Origin: Aliiglaciecola sp. M165
GTDB lineage: Bacteria; Pseudomonadota; Gammaproteobacteria; Enterobacterales; Alteromonadaceae
Reading direction: 5' to 3'
Assembly: GCF_007197995.1 (NCBI RefSeq)
Contig: NZ_VKKH01000004.1
Location: 496,001-560,000 of the forward strand
DNA length: 64,000 nucleotides
Below the pieces are notes generated by a model that saw nothing but the letters and a program-made list of their open reading frames with translations, was not told the origin of the DNA and searched no databases. Below are positions 27,498-34,968 of this stretch, in pieces. The translations under genes were made by a program, and so were the position numbers. The stretch's first letter is position 1, and each line of letters begins with the position of its first letter.

Positions 27498-28223
27498 CTA
27501 CTTTTGACAGTATCGACTTAATCCCTGCAAGACGATGTCGGGCATGTGTTCAATACGCTCGTTAAACATATGTTCGACAAGGTTAGCATTGCCGCCACAA
27601 ACAAAAATTCTATAATCTTTCGATTGCTGTTCTAAATGACGTACTGCTGACAATACAAAACCTTCTAGCATCGCCTGACAGCCAAAATTCACGCATTGCG
27701 CAGTGCCTTGACCTATGCTTAATGATTCAGGTAATTGATCATCGCCAAACACTTTGGACGTATTTTGTGTCACCGCGTTCTTCATTAGAGCAAAGCCAGG
27801 AGCTATCCAGCCCCCAACATGTTGAGCATCGATCACTAAATCAAAGGTAGCAGCCGTGCCCAAATCAATGACACCAACAGGACCTAATGTATGCAGCCTG
27901 GCGCCAAGAACCGCTAGCCATCGATCAACCCCAAGATTTTTGTATTCAGAATAAGCACAGCGAATGCCAAAAGCCTGAGGTTCGGTTGTCACATGTTGCA
28001 ATGGAATGCTTCTATCATCACACAACGTTTTAAGCTGATCGACAACCCCTTCATTTTTGACTGATGCAACAATCACTTCAGGTACATCATCAAGCAGAGG
28101 GATAAGTGACGCAATATTTGCGCAGTTCAAAGTAGAAATATTCAATGGATTTGACTCAGCGTAAGCATATTTAATTCGGGTATTGCCAATATCCACTAAA
28201 AGAGGACTAGTTCGCTCTGACAC
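27498..28223 (-). CDS. coaX: Type III pantothenate kinase
   Basis: A 241-residue CoaX enzyme that phosphorylates pantothenate, the first step of CoA synthesis. The ASKHA fold signatures are visible: the phosphate-1 motif LLVDIGNTRIKYA at the N-terminus, GVDRWLAVLGA, and GVIDLGTAATFDLVI. The C-terminal FVCGGNANLVEHM is also typical. It overlaps birA by 17 bp and is the last gene of a murB-birA-coaX operon. Compared with E. coli, which carries coaA here, this bacterium uses the unrelated type III enzyme. Start ATG at 28223. Confidence 0.95.
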   Translation of the reverse strand: MSERTSPLLVDIGNTRIKYAYAESNPLNISTLNCANIASLIPLLDDVPEVIVASVKNEGVVDQLKTLCDDRSIPLQHVTTEPQAFGIRCAYSEYKNLGVDRWLAVLGARLHTLGPVGVIDLGTAATFDLVIDAQHVGGWIAPGFALMKNAVTQNTSKVFGDDQLPESLSIGQGTAQCVNFGCQAMLEGFVLSAVRHLEQQSKDYRIFVCGGNANLVEHMFNERIEHMPDIVLQGLSRYCQK

Positions 28224-29181
28224 TTATCTCACCGCCATGAAAATGTTTAATCTCGCCGTCAGACTCAAGCAACAATGCACCATTTGCATCAATGCCTCTG
28301 CCAATACCCTGCACTTCATTTTTGCCCATCAGTAATTTAATCGGTTGGTCATAAAAATAATCTAGCGATTGCCACTTAGATAAAAAAGGAACCAAGCCTC
28401 GTTGTTCAAAGAGCGTTAAAGCGTTGTTCAATGATTTTATAAGATGGGCAGCTAAAATGTTACGGTCGACCTGCTTGCCTGACGCCCTAATGATATCAGT
28501 CCAAGGTTGATCGATATTCACCTGTTTTTCAGGAAGATCGACATTGAGTCCTAACCCAATGATACAGTCACAGCCTCCACCCAACTGCCCCTCAACTTCA
28601 ACAAGGATCCCAGCCAACTTTTTCCCCTGGACATACACATCGTTTGGCCACTTTAGCTTTGCATCAACCAAACTGAGTTCGCTTAGCGCCTCTGCGATAG
28701 CAATCCCTACCACTAAACTAAGCCCACTAATTGCTTGATAACCGCCATCAAAGCGCCAGAACATCGACATATATATACTGGCACCGTAAGGCGATTCCCA
28801 TGTTCTACCTTGCCGTCCCCTTCCAGCAGTTTGTGCTTCAGCTAAACAAACGTACCCAGACGTAGGTTGCGGACGCAAATCCTTCACATACTGATTAGTT
28901 GAATCGATAATGTTCAACACAGTTAGCTGAATATTATCGTGCTGCTCCAATAGCCGAGTGATCGCTTTATGTTCCAGAAGCGACAAGGGTTTGCTTAGTT
29001 TGTAGCCTTTCCCAGTGACACTAAAAATGTCCAAGCCTAATTCGGTCAGTGCTTTGACGTGTTTGGAAACGGCAGCCCGACTCAGTCCCAACTCAGCGCC
29101 AATGACTTCACCTGAATGAAACTGTCCATCGGCCAGTCGCTGCAGTAATAGCGTTCTAGAAAGATTTGCAGATGTACTCAC
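28207..29181 (-). CDS. birA: Biotin--protein ligase and biotin repressor
   Basis: A 324-residue bifunctional BirA. The N-terminus is a winged helix (LLQRLADGQFHSGEVIGAELGLSRAAVSKHVKAL), so it is likely a repressor as well as a ligase. The catalytic part has the biotinyl-AMP loop GRGRQGRTWESP, then LKWPNDVYVQGKKLAGILVE and a C-terminal SH3-like domain (GIGRGIDANGALLLESDGEIKHFHGGEISVR). It attaches biotin to the biotin carboxyl carrier protein. It overlaps murB by 4 bp (ATGA) and coaX by 17 bp, indicating translational coupling. Confidence 0.95.
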   Translation of the reverse strand: MSTSANLSRTLLLQRLADGQFHSGEVIGAELGLSRAAVSKHVKALTELGLDIFSVTGKGYKLSKPLSLLEHKAITRLLEQHDNIQLTVLNIIDSTNQYVKDLRPQPTSGYVCLAEAQTAGRGRQGRTWESPYGASIYMSMFWRFDGGYQAISGLSLVVGIAIAEALSELSLVDAKLKWPNDVYVQGKKLAGILVEVEGQLGGGCDCIIGLGLNVDLPEKQVNIDQPWTDIIRASGKQVDRNILAAHLIKSLNNALTLFEQRGLVPFLSKWQSLDYFYDQPIKLLMGKNEVQGIGRGIDANGALLLESDGEIKHFHGGEISVRAN

Positions 29182-30158
29182 AGTGTTATTAACCCTTCTT
29201 TTCCGACTAATCGGACTTCGTTTTCAAGACTAATAGAAAATACGTCATTCACCTGCTGTTGGATTTCTCGCGCTAACTCTAGCAATTGCTCTCCCGTTCC
29301 AGTCCCATCATTCGTCAGCACTAGTGCTTGTCTGGGGTGACATTGTATCCCACCGACTTTTTTTCCTTTAAAACCTAATTTGTCAATTAGCCAGGCAGCT
29401 GGTAATTTGACGCTGCTCTGATCAACGGCATAGCTTGGTAATTGGTCCCATTCACATTGCAACGCAGCATAGTGTTTTTTACTAACCAAAGGGTTTTTAA
29501 AGAAGCTACCAGCATTTCCGATGACACTGGGATCTGGAAGTTTTTCTTGTCGAATTCGAATCACTTCATTGAAGATATCTGTTGCGCTGGGTGAATTAAG
29601 CTTAGCGAGCTCTCCATAATGGTTAACTGGCTGCCAAGCTTTAGGTAGACTAAACAGCACCCTTGTAATGACAACCTTACCAAAAAGCTCTTTTTTGAAA
29701 ATGCTGTCTCGATAACCAAAATGACACTCTTCATTGCTCAAGCGGTGTGTTTGGCCAGTGCTTATTTCAAAAAATTCGACGGAATTGATATAACGATTAA
29801 TCTCAACTCCATAGGCGCCAATATTCTGGATAGGTGCAGCCCCAACTGAGCCGGGGATAAGGGCAAGATTCTCAAAACCATATAACTGTTTTTCTGTGCA
29901 GAATTGAACTAGGGAATGCCAATCCTCACCGGCATTCACCTCCAAAAGATAGTGGTCGTCTAGCTCAGTGATTTTTTTTCCTGCGTGATTCACTTGTACC
30001 ACCACGCCATCAAAATCTTCAACAAAAACACAGTTGCTGCCTTGGCCTAAAATCCAAAAACGCTCAGTACCAAAATCTGAAATCCCCTCACCCAAAGGTA
30101 ATATCCTTTTAGCTGAGTGGGCTAATCCAAACGTGTGTAATGCTTGAAGATTGTGCAA
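29178..30158 (-). CDS. murB: UDP-N-acetylenolpyruvoylglucosamine reductase
   Basis: A 326-residue MurB of the type I class (E. coli: 342), the FAD- and NADPH-dependent second enzyme in UDP-MurNAc synthesis. The FAD-binding segments ILGQGSNCVFVEDFDGVVV and GFENLALIPGSVGAAPIQNIGAYG, the Ser proton donor in GNAGSFFKNP and the C-terminal Glu region SLENEVRLVG are present. It is the first gene of the murB-birA-coaX unit; a terminator for the upstream gene lies at 30205-30235. Start ATG at 30158. Confidence 0.96.
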   Translation of the reverse strand: MHNLQALHTFGLAHSAKRILPLGEGISDFGTERFWILGQGSNCVFVEDFDGVVVQVNHAGKKITELDDHYLLEVNAGEDWHSLVQFCTEKQLYGFENLALIPGSVGAAPIQNIGAYGVEINRYINSVEFFEISTGQTHRLSNEECHFGYRDSIFKKELFGKVVITRVLFSLPKAWQPVNHYGELAKLNSPSATDIFNEVIRIRQEKLPDPSVIGNAGSFFKNPLVSKKHYAALQCEWDQLPSYAVDQSSVKLPAAWLIDKLGFKGKKVGGIQCHPRQALVLTNDGTGTGEQLLELAREIQQQVNDVFSISLENEVRLVGKEGLITL

Positions 30159-30204
30159 CAGTTAATCCACTAGTAAATTTCGCACAGTATAGATGTCTAA
30201 CGCA

Positions 30205-30235
30205 AAAAGGCGCACCTTTTTTTGGTACGCCTTTT
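30205..30235 (-). terminator. Terminator upstream of murB
   Basis: A 12-bp stem with one G-T wobble (30205-30216 with 30224-30235, AAAAGGCG) and a 7-nt T-loop. It lies 52 bp after the PEP-CTERM-like gene stop and thus ends the polysaccharide-locus transcript. Confidence 0.8.
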
Positions 30236-30286
30236 AAAATAGAGCTGTATTGTTCGGTCGTGAATTGTCACTGAACCGGGTTTGTT

Positions 30287-30943
30287 TTACGCCTTTCGTC
30301 TGCGAATCAACATAAAGCCTAATAGCCCGGCAAACATGCTCGCCAGTCCACTTTCTGACAACTGCGCATCAATGCTGTTATCTGGGCTTTGTACCGGTTG
30401 AAATGTCAGGAATGTGCTGTACCAATAGGTTGGTGCAGAAGTCGTGTAACCGGTGTAATCCACAGTAAACTCTTCACCATAAGTGAAAACATTTTGTAGG
30501 GAGCCATTCACTCGGCTACCCCCCATGCGAATCAAGCCATCTTCGTCTTCATATAAGCCGAAACCATATTTAACTTGAGCGTTCAACGTATTTTCTGTCG
30601 AACCGAACAGGTCAAGCCAATTAAGTGACTGTTCGTAGCACTCATTGCCAATTGTACAGTTGTTTTGATAATTTGTTGGTGTCGAAATTGTAAAGCTTGG
30701 AAACGCTTTTGCGAGTAGGTCTTCAACCTGACCATTGTCAGCGTATCCCCATTCATCAAATAAATCACCTGCTTGAAAATATCCAGTCCCCGCAGTAACA
30801 GAAAGATCCAACCATATCGTACCAGTTTCTAAATCTTTCACCGCAAGTTGATCACCTGCGTTGAATGCGTCCCACTGAATCAACGACGCTTGTGCGGAGA
30901 ATTGAACAAAGGCCAACAATGCAAGAAATCTTATAAACTTCAT
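30287..30943 (-). CDS. PEP-CTERM-like secreted surface protein
   Basis: A 218-residue exported protein. It has an N-terminal signal peptide (MKFIRFLALLAFVQFSAQA) and a body resembling PEP-CTERM substrates: TIWLDLSVTAGTGYFQAGDLF followed by a YADNGQVEDLL segment. The C-terminus is a short hydrophobic helix and basic stop (SESGLASMFAGLLGFMLIRRRKA). The classical Pro-Glu-Pro motif is absent (SESG is in its place), so sorting by an exosortase or related enzyme is uncertain; none is in the window. The gene sits at the downstream end of the polysaccharide locus, 115 bp after the Wzc-like gene. The ATG at 30943 is preferred over the in-frame GTG at 30955. Confidence 0.6.
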   Translation of the reverse strand: MKFIRFLALLAFVQFSAQASLIQWDAFNAGDQLAVKDLETGTIWLDLSVTAGTGYFQAGDLFDEWGYADNGQVEDLLAKAFPSFTISTPTNYQNNCTIGNECYEQSLNWLDLFGSTENTLNAQVKYGFGLYEDEDGLIRMGGSRVNGSLQNVFTYGEEFTVDYTGYTTSAPTYWYSTFLTFQPVQSPDNSIDAQLSESGLASMFAGLLGFMLIRRRKA

Positions 30944-31070
30944 AATAAATATCACTTAAAATTATATAGTTGTGCATTGTAAACAGAAAAACTAACGGTT
31001 CCATTAGCCTTTAGTCTAGTATCAGCATATTTAACAACTTCGTTGCCATTTTTAACACGAAATTGACAAC

Positions 31071-33137
31071 TTATTTGTATTTACGTTTACTTTTTACATT
31101 AGTTAAAACAACACCTTGCAGTGGGGAACCTGCCTCCTGAAGCTTTTGGATGCCAATTTTTAATTCTTCTATCGTAATTGATTCGACATCGCATTCCAGA
31201 ATTACCGCATGCGCTAATTTGGAAACCACGATTGCGTCACTAAAAGCGTTAATTGGTGGTAAATCTATGACTACCCTTTCATTCAAAATAGAGAGTTTGT
31301 CGACGAATCCTGCGAATCTCTGTTTTGACAAGAAAACCAGTGGGTCAGCTGGAATTGGTCCTCCCAATAAAATTTGCACGGGCGAATTTTTAGGACGGAA
31401 TATACACTCACTAATTTTGGCTTGACGTGAGAGTAAACTGGTTAGGCCAGGACGCTTTGGATCCAATTTAAAAATTTTTGGTATTGTTGGTGAACGCAAA
31501 TCTGCGTCAATAAGAAGCGTTTTTTCCATTCGACTGAAAGAGTCAGCCAACTGTATAACAAGGTCCGATTTATTTTGTTTTACTGAGATTCGAGTGACCG
31601 CAATGATACGGTTTTCCTCTTCAGATTTATTAACTAGTAAAGCTGTTCTCAAAGAACGAATTGCCTCGGAGAATGCATAAAACTGTTGTCTTTCATCGAA
31701 AATATTTTCACTTTTACTCTTTAAATGCTTTTTACTAGGTTTTGGTAGTTCAGCTAATACCGGAAGGTTTGCTGCACGTAATACTTGCCTTATCTTACTG
31801 CGTTTATCGCTCAGTAAATGCATAACAAGCCAGAAACCTACACTCAAAACAGAAGAGAGCAATCCAATTACGACCAAAGATAATGGAACATTAGGCTTAA
31901 ATGGCCTTTTAGGAACCGCAGCATAATCTATCACCGAATAATTACCTTGCTGCTCGATATCTTTTAACAACTCTGTTTCTTGCAACCGACTTAAAAAGGC
32001 TTCATACAGTTTTTGATTGGATTCCAACTCTCGTCGCAACTTAGTCAATTCAATTTCTAAGCGCCCCAGATTACTGTGCTGACTTTGTGCTTCGTTCAGT
32101 TTATCCGTCAACATTTTTTGGCGTTGCAGTACTACTTGATATTCGCGTTTGAGACTCACTAAAGACTGTTGCAATGCATCTGAAAGCTCCAATTGCAAGG
32201 CTTGTAATTGCTCTGTCGCAGTTATAAATCGATAATGTTTGTGTTTATAGCGCTTCGATATTTCGCCAAGTAGTTGTTGCTGTTCTAGGATCCTTTTTCG
32301 AAGTTCGATAATAACAGTGTTGTTCGCAATTTTAGGAATTCCTAATAATTTACCGGTATCATCAATATCGCGATTAGCTTGGGCGACGATAGATCGTAGG
32401 TCGGTAACGATTTTTTCGTTAAATAATCGCTCTCTCATTAACGTTGTAATTTCACTTTGAACAAGGGCCAATTGACTGTTTAAATCCACAAGCTGATTTT
32501 CTTCGAGAAACGCTTGAAGGTTAGTTTCAGCCTGGGTAAGTGTACCTTGGATTTCTTCCACCTGAGAATTGAGCCATCGAGATGCAATCTCGGCCCTTTC
32601 TCGGCTTTTTTCCGATTGAAACGCAAAGAACATTGGACCGATTTGATTCACAACTCTTGCAGCTAGCTCTGGCGTCTTAGATACAAAGCTCACTTTTAGC
32701 ATGTCGGTTTCGTTGAGGTGATTTAAAGTTAAATCCTCCACTACTACCTCAACCGCATGGTCGATATCGGGCGAACCCACAGAACCACCAATCAGTGGGA
32801 AGAATTCTTTTTCAAGATGTAGATCTAGGCTCTCTACTACAGAGCGTACAAATTGCTTGGAACGAATAAACTCAATATGCGTGTCCATTTTACTTGGCGA
32901 ACGTCCTGCTAAAGCCGCCAGCCCCGTGAAGCTCACATTACCGCTGTTATCGTCCAACAATAAGGTACTAGTCGCCATGTACATTTTAGGCAGTTTTTTG
33001 ACGTAGTAGTACCCTGTTGACACCAAAACGACAATGGTGAGCACAATCGGAATTTTCTTCTGCCACAGAAACGCAAATAAATCAGCAACATCAAAGCTGA
33101 CTTCTTGTTTACTGTCAGAGGCTTCAAATCCGGACAT
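31071..33137 (-). CDS. Wzc-like polysaccharide co-polymerase with degenerate BY-kinase domain
   Basis: A 688-residue inner-membrane protein of the Wzc/PCP-2a type. It has an N-terminal TM (IPIVLTIVVLVSTGYYYV), a long periplasmic coiled-coil region, a second TM around residues 415-440 (PLSLVVIGLLSSVLSVGFWLVMHLL) and a cytosolic kinase-like domain. In that domain the Walker A motif, normally PGEGKS/T, reads VKQNKSD (residues 519-525): the two Gly are lost although the Lys523-Ser remain. Walker A' (LLIDADLRSP) and the Walker B-like VVIDLPP are kept. The Tyr-rich C-terminal tail of BY-kinases is missing (it ends KSKRKYK). It should set polymer length or gate export, but catalysis is doubtful. It is 3 bp from the export-protein gene. 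Confidence 0.88.
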   Translation of the reverse strand: MSGFEASDSKQEVSFDVADLFAFLWQKKIPIVLTIVVLVSTGYYYVKKLPKMYMATSTLLLDDNSGNVSFTGLAALAGRSPSKMDTHIEFIRSKQFVRSVVESLDLHLEKEFFPLIGGSVGSPDIDHAVEVVVEDLTLNHLNETDMLKVSFVSKTPELAARVVNQIGPMFFAFQSEKSRERAEIASRWLNSQVEEIQGTLTQAETNLQAFLEENQLVDLNSQLALVQSEITTLMRERLFNEKIVTDLRSIVAQANRDIDDTGKLLGIPKIANNTVIIELRKRILEQQQLLGEISKRYKHKHYRFITATEQLQALQLELSDALQQSLVSLKREYQVVLQRQKMLTDKLNEAQSQHSNLGRLEIELTKLRRELESNQKLYEAFLSRLQETELLKDIEQQGNYSVIDYAAVPKRPFKPNVPLSLVVIGLLSSVLSVGFWLVMHLLSDKRSKIRQVLRAANLPVLAELPKPSKKHLKSKSENIFDERQQFYAFSEAIRSLRTALLVNKSEEENRIIAVTRISVKQNKSDLVIQLADSFSRMEKTLLIDADLRSPTIPKIFKLDPKRPGLTSLLSRQAKISECIFRPKNSPVQILLGGPIPADPLVFLSKQRFAGFVDKLSILNERVVIDLPPINAFSDAIVVSKLAHAVILECDVESITIEELKIGIQKLQEAGSPLQGVVLTNVKSKRKYK

Positions 33138-33140
33138 AAG

Positions 33141-33668
33141 CTAAAAAATACTTTCCTCGATGTGTAGGATGTCCCCAGGAGAGACCAAATCGGATTTAGT
33201 GACCTGATGTTTAACTTGGTCAGCTCCGTTCACAATATACCATGATGACTTGGATGCTCGATCTCTCAAACCTCCACCAATAGCTATGGCTTGCTCAACT
33301 GTGAGGTTTAGGCGAAATTCATAAGCTCCAGGGAGTTTTACTGCACCTTTTACATAAAATGGCCTATATTTTTCCACCATTACGCTAACGTCAGGGTTAA
33401 CCAAATAACCATCAAATAACTCAGCTTCTATCTCACGTTCGAGTATGGAAGGCGTTTTATTAGCCACTTCTATTTCACCTATCAGTGGAAACTTTACCTT
33501 TCCACTTATATCAACTTGGGTTCTTACAAAAAGATCCTTCTCATTGTAAACACTAATAACAATGGTATCGCCAGAACCAATTGCGTAGCCGCTCGTTCCA
33601 TTGTCTTGCGAGATACTAAAACCAGAAACTATTAGTCCCCACCAAAAAACTAAAATTCGTATTGCCAT
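33141..33668 (-). CDS. Short polysaccharide export (OPX/Wza-like) protein
   Basis: A 175-residue member of the polysaccharide biosynthesis/export (Poly_export) family with the N-terminal PES domain (YAIGSGDTIVISVYNEKDLF, ISGKVKFPLIGEIEVA) and one SLBB domain (FYVKGAVKLPGAYEFRLNLTVEQAIAIGGGL). It lacks the lipobox Cys of Wza and the C-terminal amphipathic helix that forms the outer-membrane channel; Wza has 379 residues. It therefore needs a separate outer-membrane channel. It overlaps the upstream beta-barrel gene by 19 bp and precedes the Wzc-like gene, consistent with one export complex. A signal peptide (VFWWGLIVSGFSIS) is plausible. Confidence 0.88.
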   Translation of the reverse strand: MAIRILVFWWGLIVSGFSISQDNGTSGYAIGSGDTIVISVYNEKDLFVRTQVDISGKVKFPLIGEIEVANKTPSILEREIEAELFDGYLVNPDVSVMVEKYRPFYVKGAVKLPGAYEFRLNLTVEQAIAIGGGLRDRASKSSWYIVNGADQVKHQVTKSDLVSPGDILHIEESIF

Positions 33669-34879
33669 GCCAGATTGACGCTGTTTTGACGGAAATCGAC
33701 ATTTCGATTTTGGTCTTTCAACGTATTGGTTCCAATTGAAAAGTTAATAACACTGTGGTCAGATAAGTTTACTTGGCTACTAATGCCAATCATAAAGTCA
33801 TCACTATTTGCTTCTTGCTGTAGCTCTTGATATTCGAGCACTCTGAGCGTTGCCGCAATCCCAAATCGCCATTGTTCACTATAAAAATATAAAAACTCTG
33901 CGATATGCTCTTCTTCAATAGTATCGACAGATAACTCGTTGTTGACACCTGAAGTAGAGCGTCTTTGAGAACCAAAGCTAATTAGAAGGTCTTCGCGAGG
34001 AAAATAATCGATTGCTAATTCCCAATTTACACCTGATGTGTTTTCAATTACATCGTAGCGTCTTTGATAAGCACCGATCAGTGCCAGCACTTTAGATTTT
34101 CCTCCTGGCAACCACTCAGCTCCAGTTAAAAATCGGTAGTAGTCACTATCTAACGCCGGAGCAAATTCATAAGTGAGTGAGCGATATTCTAGAAGTGCAA
34201 TCAATTGTGTTTGGTCGCTAATTCGAAAATTGCTGTATAGACTTGCAACGTCTTGTTCCAAATCGAAAAAATCTGAGTAAGCGTTTACGTTGTCGTAGTC
34301 TCTCGCTGACTTAACAATCGTAAATTGAATAGAGCGATAAGTTCGGTCTGCGCCATAGGTGACACTCAAGCTACCTTGGGCAATGGAAGCAGCATCGTTT
34401 TGAGCAATACCTGAGCGAAACCGAGAAATACCTGTACCAATCTGCTCGTCAAAGCTGGTATAACGTAAATTGACGTCTAGTGACCATCTTTTATCGAAAA
34501 ACAAGCGATTGTTTACACCAAGATCAAAAGTAGAAAAGCCGTCTTCTTGCTCAATCTGATTGTCTGACAAATTATATTGATTGGTCAGAGCCAAATATTT
34601 TCCTTCAAACCAATGTTCCTCCTGCTTCGTCACCAAGTTTCCTTTAACCGTTGCAGTGAGTGAAGAGGCTTTAAGATCCGGTTCGAGTAAAGCATTGTAA
34701 TTATCGGTATAGATAGCTCCTAACGATAAAACGAATGGGGACTTGGTTTTGTCATAAAATTTCTCACTCGGATCAAATATAGTTTCACCTAAATCAAATG
34801 TTCCATCCACTGCGTAGACAGATTGGACCGAACCAATTAACACAATATATAAGACACCAAGCGGCCTAATCGCAAACAT
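33650..34879 (-). CDS. Outer-membrane beta-barrel protein of the polysaccharide locus
   Basis: A 409-residue outer-membrane protein with a signal peptide (LYIVLIGSVQSVYA) and a mature part made of alternating amphipathic strands. It ends in the aromatic YEF, typical of barrel proteins inserted by BAM. Repeated strand-turn patterns (SLGAIYTDNYNALL, WSLDVNLRYTSFD, SVTYGADRTYRSIQFTI) suggest about 16-18 strands. It resembles outer-membrane beta-barrel proteins found in exopolysaccharide loci. Overlap with the short OPX gene and its place just upstream of it suggest that it is the outer-membrane channel used by that export protein. This is inference from context. Confidence 0.75.
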   Translation of the reverse strand: MFAIRPLGVLYIVLIGSVQSVYAVDGTFDLGETIFDPSEKFYDKTKSPFVLSLGAIYTDNYNALLEPDLKASSLTATVKGNLVTKQEEHWFEGKYLALTNQYNLSDNQIEQEDGFSTFDLGVNNRLFFDKRWSLDVNLRYTSFDEQIGTGISRFRSGIAQNDAASIAQGSLSVTYGADRTYRSIQFTIVKSARDYDNVNAYSDFFDLEQDVASLYSNFRISDQTQLIALLEYRSLTYEFAPALDSDYYRFLTGAEWLPGGKSKVLALIGAYQRRYDVIENTSGVNWELAIDYFPREDLLISFGSQRRSTSGVNNELSVDTIEEEHIAEFLYFYSEQWRFGIAATLRVLEYQELQQEANSDDFMIGISSQVNLSDHSVINFSIGTNTLKDQNRNVDFRQNSVNLAWQYEF

Positions 34880-34968
34880 ATTTATACTTATCCAGGATTA
34901 TGTATAGTTAAATATCGGCCGCGACGGAACTTCCTTTACACATTGAGGCACGGGAATTGATCGTTGTA

